Program-made: the position numbers and the translations under genes
Assembly (NCBI RefSeq): GCF_019649055.1
Contig: NW_026570245.1
Coordinates: 1,054,001-1,118,000 of the forward strand
Length of the DNA stretch: 64,000 nt
Direction: 5' to 3'
Source: Paramacrobiotus metropolitanus
Taxonomy: Eukaryota; Tardigrada; Eutardigrada; Parachela; Macrobiotidae
Notes under the pieces: generated by a model
The model's input: only the letters and a program-made list of their open reading frames with translations
The model's database searches: none
Told to the model about the DNA's origin: nothing
In this document: piece after piece, positions 8,984 through 19,963 of the stretch
How positions within the stretch are numbered: the stretch's first letter is position 1
How the letters are laid out: each line of letters starts with the position of its first letter

Positions 8984-11900
8984 TCACAGTGTAAAACGAC
9001 GTTTGCGTATTCGCTTAGGATAGCGTGATTTATTAAGCGTCTCTTGCAAGTTTGGATCTTCGCCGTCGAAGAATTCATCAAGCTGTTTAGATAACAAGTC
9101 ATTAGGCGGATGTTTGCGCGTTCTTCGCTTTTTAGCATTTTGTTCAGCATTAATTTCGCCAGAATTATCAACTTCAGATTTAGGCGGTAAATCTACAGTA
9201 TTCTTTTGCAGATTATTAGCCTGTATCTGAGCGTGGTGTTGCTGAGTGTTATTAACGCTGTTATTAGCAGATGTACTTGTACTATTATTTTCAACAGATA
9301 TAAGCGGAGTTATTTCACTTTCATTATCAAGCTGTTGATTTTTCGCAGGAAATTTAAATATTAATCGCGGTTTAAGCTGGTCATCGTCTGGATGATAATG
9401 TTTAAGCCTTTCTACGTTTACAATTTGTTCTTCTTCACGATCGCGTAAGCGCCTAATAACTGTATTAGGATACGAAAATTCCATTATTTCAAATGGGCCT
9501 TCGTATTTATCTTTAAGCGTTTCGCTGCCTGTTTTAGGAATAGGTAAGCGTAACATTACATAATCGCCTGTGCAAAAATCAGGTTCAACGCGGCGCTTAT
9601 TAAAGCGTTCAGCTTTTTTAAGGAAGTCGTCGCTAGCAAGAGAACGAGCGATTTCATGCGCCTCTTTTAATCGCCATTGAAGACTATCTAAATAATCTTC
9701 GATATCAGCGTAATTTTCTGGCAGATTTGTTTTTGTGATCGTATCGCCTGGAAGCGTTTGTTCGCGGCCGAAGAGCATATAATACGGTGATTGTCTCGTG
9801 GTTTTATGCTTTGTACGATTATAAGCGGCAACAACATACGGCAAAAATTCATCCCATTTTTCAGCGGTATGTTTTTGAGCAAAAATTGATAAACAGTCAC
9901 CTATCCACTGCATTTGCCTTTCTATTAAGCCTCTTCCTACAGGATGATAAGCGGCTCCAAAATGGTGATCGAATTTAGTAAGCTTAGATACAGTCTCTAT
10001 TGTACTACACATAAAGTGTGTACCGCGGTCTGTATTTATTTCGTGCGGTGCACCGTATGAAAGTATAACTTCGTTAAGCAGAAAATCGGCGGCAACTCTA
10101 GCAGAGTCGTCAGGTACAGCCTTAGCAATTACAAATTTAGTAAGCTGATCAATTGCCACAATTATGTATTTATTTTTATTATTGCTAAGCTTTAACGGGC
10201 CTTTAAAGTCAAGTTGTAGCCTAAACCATGGCTCGCCTATTTCAATTTGTTGAAGTTTTCCTGGAAGCGGTTTACGCGGTACTTTACGAAGCTGGCATTT
10301 TAGACAACGACGACAATAGCGTTTAATTTCGCGGAACATATCTTCCCAAAAATAACGAACACAAATGTGGGAAAGCGTCTTTTCGCGGCCGAGGTGGCCG
10401 CCGGCTGGTGAATCGTGCATCGCTTTTAAAATATCATAACGCCAATGTTTAGGTACCACAAAGCGCCTTGTATGCCGGTCATTAATTTCGCCTGTACGAT
10501 AAAGTACATTATTCCATAATTCATAATTAGCGGGACGTGAAAGCGGATATTGTGACTTATCAGCGTCTTCTATGGCTAGAATGATTTTCTCTAACGCTGG
10601 ATCACTAAGCTGTTCATTACGCAGAAAAACATAATTTTGTTCTTCTGCATCGCGTACAGAGCTATTTGGCGCTTCTGGTATGCTGATTACGCGTACTGTA
10701 GGTGTACTGAAATGGATATCGAAGTCCTCTTCCGGTACAGCGGGATCAACAGGTGCGCGGCTTAATGCGTCTGCATTATGAGCGTACTTTCCTGGCCTGT
10801 AGACAATTGTCATATCGTAAGCGCCTAACTGTAGAGCCCATCGTACAAGCCTGGGATTCATCCCTTCGCGGTTTGACGTTGAGCGTAATAAATTAACTAA
10901 AGCCTGATGATCAGTTTTAACGGTGAACGGCATGTAGTCTACATAATAGCGAAATTTACGAACAGCGTAAACAACTGCTAAGCATTCAAGTTCTGTGGGC
11001 GCGTATTTACGTTCAGCTGTAGTTAATAAGCGGCTCGCGTAAGCGACAGGATGACCATCTTGGCTTAATATGGCGCCGATCCCTATTGTACTAGCGTCAC
11101 ATTCTATTAGCGTAGGTTTTTCTGGATCGAATTTCGCCAAGACTGGAGCGTTCATTAGCGCTGTTTTAATAGCCTCAAATTCCTTATCGCAAGCTTCATT
11201 CCAATCGGTAATATCATTAACATTTTTAAGAAGCGCATAAAGATTTTCGGTTATGGGCGCGTAATTTTGTACGAATTTGCGATAATAATTCGCTAAGCCT
11301 AAAAACGAGCGTAATTGCTTTTCTGTTTTAGGCTGCGGGAAATTTTTAATAGCTGTAATTTTTTCGGGATCGGTATGGATGCCAGATTCTGAAATAACAT
11401 GTCCCAAAAAATGAAGGACCGGCTTAGCAATATGGCATTTAGCCGGTTTCAGCGTAAAGCCTGATGCGCGTAAAGCTTCAAATAAAAGCCGTAATTTAAA
11501 CAACAACTCTTCCATATTTTTAGCTGCGACGATTAGATCGTCTAAATAAGCGAATATTCCCAATTTTCGTAGCTTTGAAAGCGTACGGTCCATTGCGGCT
11601 TGAAAAGTCGCGGGGCCGTTGCACACGCCGAACGGCATTCGAAGGAATTCGAAAAGGCCATCCGGTGTGACGAAAGCTGTTTTTTCGATGCTGGCCGGAT
11701 CCATAGGGATCTGCCAAAAGCCTTTTTCGCAATCAAAACTGCAGTAAAGCTTATTTCCAGATGCCGTATCCAGAAGCTCATCTGGTTTAGGAAGCGGATA
11801 GTTATTTTTCTTTGTAATATTATTTAAGCGTATATAATTCACACAAAAGCGTGTACCGATTGAGCCGTCTGCATTTTTCTTTGAAGCCAAGACAACTGGA

Positions 11901-14412
11901 AAACTCCAGTTAGAGGTTGATGGCCTAATGATGCCAAGCTTTAGCATTTCCTCAACGTGATCTTGGATAAGCTGTCTACCGCGCCAACTTGTGCGGTGCG
12001 GCAGAGATTTTATCGCCGGTGCATCGCCTGTGTCTATTGTGTGCTTTATCGAGGCATCTACATTGCCAAATGGTCGCGATTTTGTTGGCAACAGGTCAGC
12101 AAATTCAAACAATAGATTATCGATACGCTTACGATCAGCTTCTGATAAATCAGCCGAAATTTTAAATTCGCGTATTGCTTCCCAAATTTCAGCTTCTTCT
12201 TCTGCCGTGTAATTAGCAGCGGTAGCGGTTAATGCGGTTTTATCTGGTTCAGCTTCCTCATACGTTTCAATAACGCCTAACCATGTACCTTTCTTGATTG
12301 TACGCTTATAAGCGGAATAATTAGATACGCAAATATCAAACTGATAATTTTGCGGTTCGACTAACCCTTGAAGCGGTAGTAGTCTACCTTCACTGTATAA
12401 AGCTGGATTAGGCGTGAATATGAATTGCGGTGTACGCAAATTAGCTTTTTTGTGTGTATAAGCCGACACCCATGATGTACCAGGTACAATCGTGTAAGTA
12501 TCAGCTGCATATACTTTCACCATTTTGAGCCTGAATTTTTCTTTGTCTTTTTCGCTTATTTCTTCGCATTCTGGCTTCTTTGCAAATGGTTGCGCTTCAG
12601 CTGATAATTCTTCATTTTTAAGCGGATTATTAGCGAATAATTCGTTTTCATTAAGCTTGTCGCCTAGTGACTTAAATAATTCAGTTATATCGCCTTGATC
12701 TTCAAAATAATTTTCGCTGTTAGTTACAAGCGGGATATCGCCTTCTGGTGTTTCTACAATGAGATAATTAGCGCCTTCTGTTTGCGTAGCTTTTGTTTCT
12801 TGATCTGCAATACATACACGCACTTTAGCTGATTTTTGCAATTGCTTTTGAATTTTATCTGCATTTTCTGTAAAGCTTTTATTAACGCGGTCAAAATCTG
12901 CCCATACTTGTTCTTCTTTAGCTGAATTATTTTTCCAAAGCGGTAAATTATACGGCTTCTTTAATGGCTTATTTAGCGGTAAACAAGAGCGTTTAGGAAC
13001 TGAGAGGGGATTATGCCGCAGCGGCGGCAGTTCATCCTCTTTTCTAAAATAGCGCACCGATACAGTAGGAAAATCAAGCGTATCATGAAATCGCACTACT
13101 TTCACAATATTCATAGGCGGTCTGCGAGCTGTGACTTGTAGCTTTTCTTTAGGTTTAATTTTCGCGTAAACTTCTCTCAAATATTTTCTTGCTTCGCTTA
13201 TTGAATCTGCACACCTGCATATTGGCTTATTTATTCCGCGTGCAGATTTGCCGAAAAATTGCTTAATCGCTTTATTAATAGCCTGACGCCATTCTTCATA
13301 AATTTCTAATCGCCTCACCAAATCAAGTTCAGCATCAGCGCGTGCTTGGCTTGCCTTTTTAATAGCTTCAATATTATCAATTTTAACAGCATCATTATAA
13401 GCCTGATTGAGTTCAGCCATTAATTCTTGGAACCTTTTTAAAGTATTCATTAAGGTAGAAACATAATTTTTATATTCCATTATCGCTGCTGTCTCACGAT
13501 GCATTTGTTTTCGCGACTTTTTAGCGGTAGGCGTACCAGTGGCATCGTCAGGTGCCACTGGTACGGGGAAAAGCTTAGAATTAGAAGCGGATGAATTAGT
13601 TTTGCCTTTACCAGTGGCTACCGTAGGTGCCACTGGTATGGGGAAAGGCGTCATTACAGCTTGTGTTTTTACATTTTTAGCTTTTGCCGTACGAGTATGG
13701 TCCCTGTAAATAACATTTTTGGCATGAGCCTCTGCAGAAGGCATTTTACGTGATACGCGCGTATTTGATACAGGTACACCTGTAAAATTTGTAGCGGAAA
13801 AAGCCTGTTGTGGCGGAACTGCAGCGGCCGACTGCACTTCGCCCAGACTAGTTACATTACAATTTACAAGCTTTTCCTGCAATACATGAAAATTAATTAT
13901 TTTATTCGCCTTAACTTCATAATTAGCCTGGCTTAAAAAGTCCTGGCCTAATAAAACATGAATACCATCTCGTGCGGGCTTTACAAACATGGAATGATTA
14001 AGCGTACAATTATTAATTGTTATTGAAGCGTTGCAGTAGTGTGTAACACAAAATGCGCACACACCGCCGATACCGCGTATATGAAAAGGCTTTTAATGGG
14101 AAGCGTGCTTAAATTATTTTTCTTACAAAACTGTTCAGATATAAAGCTTGTTTCGGCGCCTGTATCGATTACAATTTTTACTAGAATATTATTTACATAA
14201 GCGTCGTGATTAAGCATTTTTGCCTTAAAAGGTTCATTATAATTTACGCGGAAATTTTGTGTATCTGTATGAGCTTGTGAGAGATTACATGAACAATTGC
14301 GTATTATGTAGCCATATATTCCCGCGCTTTGAATTATGCATTCCTTCTCAACCTTATCCGGCGGAGACGGTGGGAAGGGGGTTGCATAGCCGGAGTATGC
14401 GCCCCTTACGCG
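8984..14412 (-). CDS. pol: Retrotransposon pro-pol (protease, RT, RNase H, integrase)
   Basis: Entered by -1 frameshift at the gag stop. The protease frame (to about 14090) has the IDTGAETSFIS active site. The second half of the protease, beginning at the GIGG motif, and everything after lie in another frame, so a one-base break sits at about 14084-14094. The following 1,692-codon frame holds the rest of the protease (LLGQDFL), a long linker, reverse transcriptase (FCVNY, YLDD at about residue 839), RNase H (ECDAS, TDHQALV) and integrase with an HHCC zinc finger (HLGREKT...CRRCLKC) followed by D, D and E residues (LDFKG, NTDRG, GLIERQ). Apart from the break it looks complete. It copies and integrates the element. 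Confidence 0.9.
13533..13638. repeat. Duplicated hairpin-forming motif within pol
   Basis: Two copies of an inverted repeat. One has perfect 12-bp arms (13533-13544 and 13553-13564) with an 8-nt loop; the other has perfect 10-bp arms (13609-13618 and 13629-13638). One arm plus the flanking GGGG also occurs next to the 3' LTR at 6343-6356. Confidence 0.7.
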
Positions 14413-14418
14413 TTTAAA
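14375..14418 (-). promoter_or_regulatory. Gag-pol -1 ribosomal frameshift signal
   Basis: In the element's sense the heptamer T TTA AAC (14412-14418) overlaps the end of gag in the correct zero frame, one codon before its TAA. After six bases a strong stem-loop follows. AAGGGG (14402-14407) pairs with CCCCTT (14375-14380), and GCATA (14396-14400) with TATGC (14384-14388). Shifting -1 here enters the open protease frame exactly. This matches the classical retroviral X XXY YYZ arrangement. Confidence 0.85.
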
Positions 14419-16199
14419 GACTCATCAGATGAGCTGTTTAACGCCGAAGTTTCGCCTTCACTGTATTCTGAAGCCGTATCAAACTGTGAATTAACGCTGG
14501 CACCGGACGGAGCACGCTGCCGGGCCGGCGAAGGACCGCCTAAGCTAGGACCACCAGAAGGGGTCGATGCGCCTGTAGTCCTACCTGTAGGACTATTGGC
14601 ATTACTGCGATTAGCTTTCCATTCTGTGAATTCTTTTAAAGTACGCCTCTCACCAGTTGTGGGCCAGTGAAACTTGCACCACACTGGGTTTTGCTTTTGC
14701 GGAACGCCTTCATATCTGCACGCTTGACGTGAATGACCTTCGACATCACAGTTTGCACAATAAGCAATGCCTGGACGGCGTACATTTTGATTAGCGGTAT
14801 TATTAGCTGCATTATTTTGCGCGTGATTATTATAATTTACCGGTACATTATTAGGTACTTGAGCGTGTGGGGGATTATTCGCGTTAGTATTTTGTTGAGT
14901 ATTGCCTTTATTAAATTGCGGTTTGAATGGCTTATTACGCTTGAAATTATTAGCTTTATTTCCACTATTAACGGCTGCTTGTGCATATGAAAGCGGTTTA
15001 GCCTGTGATGCCTGTGCTTGATTGCCATAAGCGAAATTATCATCATCTTTATAAGTAGCTTCAAGGTATCGCGCATTTTTCAGAAATTCTGCCGGTGTAG
15101 CTGGCTTCATAATAATCATATTTTGGCGTAAAGTGTGATGCGAATCTAAGCCTTTCATCAGATACGTCAGAAAATGAGCGTCATCTGTTACGCCTGCACG
15201 AGCGCGTAAAGCGATCATCGCCTGATAATACTCGTCAAGCGTTTCTTTACCAACCTTAATTTTGCGGCTTGATAACTCATTGAGCGCATTGTAGCCTTTT
15301 TCTGGATCGGAATACCGATCCAGAAAAGCCGATCTCCACTGGGGGAAAGTTTGCGGTTTATTTGGGCCGACAATCGCGACCTTGAACCATGAAGCTGCAT
15401 CGCCTTCTAAAGCGTTGAAAAAGCGGCTGACTTTTTCATCTTCATCCCAATGACCATATTTCGCGTTTAAATCGAACAATTCTAAAAATCCTTCAACTTC
15501 ATTCTTATCGCCTTTGAATTTTGCCTTAAAATCTGGTGACTTCTTATTCGCTTTTAAAGCTTGCGTAAGATCTGATACTGTGATAGCCGGTGCAGGTGCA
15601 TTGCCAGACAAACCCGGAAGTACACTGCACTGAGCCGATGGCATGCTGCCAGTATCACGTGCGGTCGGAAAAAAGCGTGAAGGTGGTGCAGATGAAATTG
15701 GAGCCTGGATAGCTGGGATAGTATTATCAGTTTGCGTACTGATAGCCTTTGTAACAGAGAAATAGTTTCGCTTAGATTTATAAGCCTGTAATTCTTGAAA
15801 CATTTCTTCGTTCGCCTTTTCAGACAGTTCAAGTCTAGCTTCTAAATTTACACAAGCGCCTTCTAAACGGGTTGATTGTTCTTTGTAATAATCAGCGGTT
15901 TCATTAGCCTTACGTACAGTAGTCACATTTAAGCTTTGTTCTTCCAACAATTTGCGCTGACGTTCGAGTGCTTTATTTAATTCGCCTTCGCATGTAATTA
16001 ATTTAGCCTTATGTTCCTGTGCCATATGCTCTGTAATTTGCAGCTTTTCATACAGCTCTTGCTTAACCTCCTTATATTGCTTAACCACATCATCGTGATC
16101 AGAAATTCGCCTTTTTAAATCGCGTATATAATTATGCGCCTTTTTCTCAAACTCTTCTTTTGTCGCGATTATGGTGAAAGCCTCATTACGCTGTTGCAA
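14406..16199 (-). CDS. gag: Retrotransposon gag, main block
   Basis: 597-codon frame that is open on its 5' side back to an in-frame TAG at 16212-16214; the first Met of this block may not be the real start. The first 190 residues form a long coiled coil. Residues about 215-390 resemble a Ty3/Gypsy capsid (FKGDKNEVEGFLELF... motif). A basic Asn/Gln-rich linker leads to a zinc knuckle of CX2CX4HX4C type (CANCDVEGHSRQAC). The tail is Ser/Gly/Pro-rich. It ends at a frameshift signal that feeds into pol. It forms the particle and packages the RNA. Confidence 0.88.
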   Translation of the reverse strand: MQQRNEAFTIIATKEEFEKKAHNYIRDLKRRISDHDDVVKQYKEVKQELYEKLQITEHMAQEHKAKLITCEGELNKALERQRKLLEEQSLNVTTVRKANETADYYKEQSTRLEGACVNLEARLELSEKANEEMFQELQAYKSKRNYFSVTKAISTQTDNTIPAIQAPISSAPPSRFFPTARDTGSMPSAQCSVLPGLSGNAPAPAITVSDLTQALKANKKSPDFKAKFKGDKNEVEGFLELFDLNAKYGHWDEDEKVSRFFNALEGDAASWFKVAIVGPNKPQTFPQWRSAFLDRYSDPEKGYNALNELSSRKIKVGKETLDEYYQAMIALRARAGVTDDAHFLTYLMKGLDSHHTLRQNMIIMKPATPAEFLKNARYLEATYKDDDNFAYGNQAQASQAKPLSYAQAAVNSGNKANNFKRNKPFKPQFNKGNTQQNTNANNPPHAQVPNNVPVNYNNHAQNNAANNTANQNVRRPGIAYCANCDVEGHSRQACRYEGVPQKQNPVWCKFHWPTTGERRTLKEFTEWKANRSNANSPTGRTTGASTPSGGPSLGGPSPARQRAPSGASVNSQFDTASEYSEGETSALNSSSDESLNA

Positions 16200-16211
16200 T
16201 AAATCAGCAGC

Positions 16212-17000
16212 CTAACTTTGAGCCGTATCGCGGGCATCAACTGCTTCGGTTATAAACTGTCGCAGTTGTGCAATTTCATTTTTCGCTTCATGTACAGTAT
16301 GAATAAGCTTTTTCTCCAGCGAAGAATTAACGCGGCGTAAATTGATGATTTCATTCTGAGCGTCATTTAATTCGCCTGGAGTATGAAAATTAGCTATATT
16401 AGGCTGGCTGTTATCAGCAGGCGGTGTCTGCTGATTAATAGCGTTATTACCGCTGAGCGTTTCATCAACATCAAAATTAAGCAATTCTTGATCAGCCAAT
16501 AAGCCTTGATCTTTTTCAATAAAAGTAAGCGCATTTTCGGATAACGACATATCAGAGCCTGAATGAGAATGACGGCTATCGCTTGCAAGCGGGATACTGT
16601 CAAACTGAGATACACCGCTAAGCTGCGAATTTGGCCTGCTTTCCTCCTGTTCTGGAGCATTATCGACCTGTGAAGCGGTATTAATAAGCGATGGTGAACG
16701 CTGCATTTTGCTACTGCGCGCGAAAGCCTTTTCCGCCGGAAGACTAGCAACCGGCTGCGGTTCTTTCGCTGACGATTGCGGTATTTGCGGTAGCTGCGGG
16801 TTATGAGCACGAGTGCGCTGATTAAGCCGTGTGTTTACATTATGAGTCGGTGCAGCTGTTGATTTAGCGGCAACAGGTGCACCTTTAGTTTTCGCGGACT
16901 GTTTAGGTTTTTGAGCATTACTAGCTTGCAAATTTTCAGCTTGCTGTTCTGGCTTTTTTACAATACTGCGCGGCGAAAGAAAAGCTTTTATGGTTTCCAT
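16212..17000 (-). CDS. N-terminal gag region, ends at in-frame TAG
   Basis: 262-codon frame from an ATG at 17000. It is in the same reading frame as gag and separated from it by a single TAG. The N-terminal 200 residues are disordered and rich in Gln, Ser, Pro and Ala. The last 60 start a coiled coil (INLRRVNSSLEKKL...) that continues without a break in heptad pattern on the other side of the TAG. I therefore read this as the N-terminus of gag, cut by a nonsense mutation or joined by stop-codon readthrough, rather than as an independent gene. Confidence 0.75.
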   Translation of the reverse strand: METIKAFLSPRSIVKKPEQQAENLQASNAQKPKQSAKTKGAPVAAKSTAAPTHNVNTRLNQRTRAHNPQLPQIPQSSAKEPQPVASLPAEKAFARSSKMQRSPSLINTASQVDNAPEQEESRPNSQLSGVSQFDSIPLASDSRHSHSGSDMSLSENALTFIEKDQGLLADQELLNFDVDETLSGNNAINQQTPPADNSQPNIANFHTPGELNDAQNEIINLRRVNSSLEKKLIHTVHEAKNEIAQLRQFITEAVDARDTAQS

Positions 17001-17769
17001 TGTATTATCATAAGCGTATTCAATTTCAAGAAAAGAAATTTCATAATATTTAGCGTTGAAAGACAGGGGTTTATTGTAAGAAAACAGTTTGAAGCGAAGA
17101 TATTAATTCTGCGTTTTAAAACTCACAAAAGCCTAATCTGCGAAAGAAATCTAAGGAATTCTATTCAGCTTGCAATTACCCAGGTAGGTAACCGACCTGC
17201 GCCTATTGTCTGTAGCGTCTGCTATCTGTAAGATCACGGAAAAACAAGCCTGGACAGAGGTTGATGCGCCTAGGAGTGATGCAAAAATATGCGGAAAAAA
17301 GCCTAGTTTCCGTAAGTTATGATTTTCCAAACAAACTAAGCCTAATTTCACAAAGAAATCAGCCTAATTTCGATACAAAATTAACGTGAAAATATCAGTA
17401 AGCCTAATATCACATACAGCGTTAAGTTAAACTACTGTTAACATAAGCCTTAGAAAGCAGATAAGCTCGATTACTTACCCTTTCCGAACGCGAATGAGCC
17501 TGACGATCCTTAGGATCCGAAACTGCTACGCAGGGAACGCTTGGGAAGGTGCACAGTCGATGAGATCCAGACGCAGGTCCGAATCTCCACCGATGAGTTG
17601 CTGAGCACGCTGATACGCTGAGATCCCTGTAGTCCAATGCTGGCACTACGGGGTACTGGGTGTAGGGTTTGCGCCGAGTTTCCGCGTCCTCCTGATGGCA
17701 AACGGGAAAGCGGTGCAATCCGATAGATCTGAAAAGTAACTCAGAAAACAGGTAACCACGGATCTTAGA
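17001..17769 (-). other. Retrotransposon 5' leader
   Basis: Untranslated leader between the primer-binding site and gag. Plus-strand AGCCTAAT or AGCCTAGT recurs at about 17130, 17300, 17339, 17361 and 17401. No ORF is convincing. Confidence 0.6.
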
Positions 17770-17778
17770 CTGCTACCA
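17770..17778 (-). other. Primer-binding site, probably initiator tRNA-Met
   Basis: In the element's sense TGGTAGCAG starts one base inside the 5' LTR. These nine bases are complementary to the 3' end (CTGCTACCA) typical of animal initiator methionine tRNA; the match does not extend clearly beyond them. Confidence 0.7.
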
Positions 17779-17779
17779 T

Positions 17780-18132
17780 CTAAGAGTCCTCCTCTCTGCG
17801 TGGGAGACTCTCTAGTGCCGATCTACCGGAAACGGGAGCGAGACAAGGATAAAAAGGGACTTTTTATCATAAAACCGAAAGCATAACATCTCTCTAAAAA
17901 TCATCATCACCAACTGACAATCTATAGCTCACAATATACCTGCGCTAACGCTGCTCTACCATACGCCGCTACGTAAGCCTCACGCAATCGCCGAAAAGGT
18001 ACGGCGCGATGCCGTTGGCGGAAGATAGCGAAAGGGCGGATCGTAATACCTGCGATCAGGTATACGATCTAAGCGTGAAAGCCACTGCACTGCGATCTGA
18101 GCCTGCTGGGACGAGGGCGTAAGTCCCTCTCA
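17780..18132 (-). repeat. 5' LTR of the retrotransposon
   Basis: 353 bp, identical to the copy at 5990-6342. It carries the promoter for the element, which transcribes away from the downstream half of host gene A. Confidence 0.93.
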
Positions 18133-18137
18133 ATACT
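18133..18137. repeat. Target site duplication, right copy (ATACT)
   Basis: Second copy of the 5-bp duplication. The host exon continues in frame from 18138. Confidence 0.92.
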
Positions 18138-19297
18138 CAAGAAGGGGTTCGTGTAGAATTTCACGTACGCCGACTCAACAATGACAAAGGTATCACACAG
18201 AAAGGGAAGAAATGCGATATCGGAAGTCCCTGCGACAGCCGTATTACGGCTGATGTGGATATGTAGGTGATGGCAAGGGATCTATTGTACATGTACACAG
18301 TTGTGGTCGCTAATCAAAGGCACATAACGGTAGGGGAAACGTTTTTTTCTGCGTATTAACGTTTGTTGTACTTAATTAGTATTCACGGTGCATGTAAAAA
18401 AGTCTATCCTGATAATGTAATATTTATCCAGATGGTGTAATCAGCAATGTCGTACTATCCGTTAATAATACACTTAATATCTATATAATATATTGCATTC
18501 GTAACTTGTACTGTATTTCATACCTGGTTAGCTTTCGTATACGAAAGCCATACTAGCTATCTATAGCCATACAAGTATACGTATACCTGTATGCCTGTAG
18601 ATAGTTTCATGCATAAAGCAAGCCAAAACATATTAAAATTTATTTATCTATGTAGAAGCTCCCCCAAAAAAGGATGGCCCGGAAGCCGAGGCTTGGAAAA
18701 ATGGGCGAAAATTTTTGACATTACGAACGAAGATAGCCCATCAGTGAACAAGTTTGCTTCGAGAGATTTATGCTCCGGAAGCTACAAAGTATACATTAAT
18801 TAATACGAGTAAAATACTATCAAGATACAGTACCACGCCATTTTGTCGGATATCCAAAGATTTAATAGATTGTCAGATTCTTACAATACGTACAGTACAG
18901 AAGGAAAAGGAAGTATACTACGATAACATACGTACCTTTCTGTAAAACCTCCTTTTATTTTGTATTGACTTGTTTTGTGTTGAAGCAAGACAGTGGAATC
19001 CTACGAATGCACCTGATCGATGTGGACACGGGATCCAATGACTTTATCGACGATTTCCAGTGCGCCTGCACCGGCGTTCGAGTAGCCACCAACGAACACA
19101 AGGCTACATGGTCGGACGATAAAACATGCCCGGGAATATACAATCCTACCAATACTAGGTAGGAAGCGCTCTTTTTATACGGTAAAATGTAAAATATATT
19201 ACAGATGAACCTGTTGATTGGTAGAGTGACCTATCGCTGCCGTGCCTATCATATTCCCACTTCGTCCTGCGGAAGGCCAAATTCCTCACCGGTTTAA

Positions 19298-19963
19298 ATA
19301 CGAGAACACAAAAAAGAAATTACGTGCTATTACACCATGGGAGAGCTTCCACTCCGTATTCTTGTTGTGTTAAGATTACTTTGGTATAAGAGTATTTTGT
19401 CGTTAATCGCATTTCTGCACATGTACTCTACCACATACTGCAACTTCTAATCGTAAAGTAATTACAGTGCCGGTGATCAAATCTTTTTGTGATCATCATA
19501 ATCGGTATAATATTTTACCCTACTGTAATCGCCAATAGTGCGTGGTGGCATTATAATTACCGTGAACTGCACTCTTTCTGTCAACTGTCTATAATATTGT
19601 GCGCAGTGCTTACTAATTATGCAAATGCTATGGACGCGACCGCACGAATGCCGATCTGTAGTTTGTTAAATGCAGTAAAAATCATGTGCGTAAATGTACT
19701 TGTTGATCCTCTACAGATGCGTAATGGTTTTTGTTTACGTCCCATGAAAGACAACCGTGAAGTAATTCATGAACCACTTTCCGGATCATGACTCATAAAT
19801 CACCGCATTCACCTGTCGCTGGTATATGAGTGGTATCGATCCAGTTTCAGTTTAGTATTCCAAATTTTATGTTCAGCTGATGCCACAGCAAAAAAGTGAG
19901 TAAGAAATACCACAACACACAGAGTCTCATAATCCACAAGGTGGCATATTTTTTTGGAACAAA
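19298..19963. other. Spacer between family genes A and B
   Basis: No supported gene. It should contain the promoter of gene B, but no strong TATA box is seen. Confidence 0.45.

Larger units (their letters stand above)
5990..18132 (-). mobile_element. Complete Ty3/Gypsy-type LTR retrotransposon
   Basis: Element of 12,143 bp with its coding sense on the minus strand. Order in its own sense: 5' LTR (17780-18132), primer-binding site, leader of about 780 bp, gag in two in-frame blocks, protease, reverse transcriptase, RNase H, integrase, an extra 631-codon ORF, and the 3' LTR (5990-6342). Domain order RT-RNase H-integrase is that of Ty3/Gypsy elements. The LTRs are identical over all 353 bp by my line-by-line comparison and are flanked by a perfect 5-bp duplication, so the insertion is very recent. 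Terminal bases are TG at the 5' end and AG rather than CA at the 3' end. It lies inside exon 2 of secreted-family gene A. Confidence 0.95.
5759..19297 (+). pseudogene. Secreted six-cysteine family gene A, split by retrotransposon
   Basis: First member of the tandem secreted family. Exons are 5759-5806 (signal peptide MHSTGLLLLLVGTILL), 5957-5989 joined to 18138-18262, 18656-18788, 18986-19158 and 19225-19297. Without the insertion these give 585 nt (194 aa) with the same 0/2/0/2 intron phases as the intact paralogues. The host exon 2 is interrupted after 5989 by an LTR element of about 12.1 kb in antisense orientation. The exon resumes exactly after the duplicated ATACT. Family blocks are all present: GVRVEF, KKCDIGSPC, GWPGSRGLEKW, FASRDLC, the QC..W...C block and SSCG. 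There is no stop or frameshift apart from the insertion, so the disruption looks recent. On this haplotype a normal protein cannot be made unless the element is removed by splicing, which I consider unlikely. Confidence 0.88.

Noticed and set aside
14020-14217. Protease N-half as a separate small gene
   Set aside because: It is open upstream to the frameshift site and contains only half of the protease fold; it is part of the pro-pol frame.
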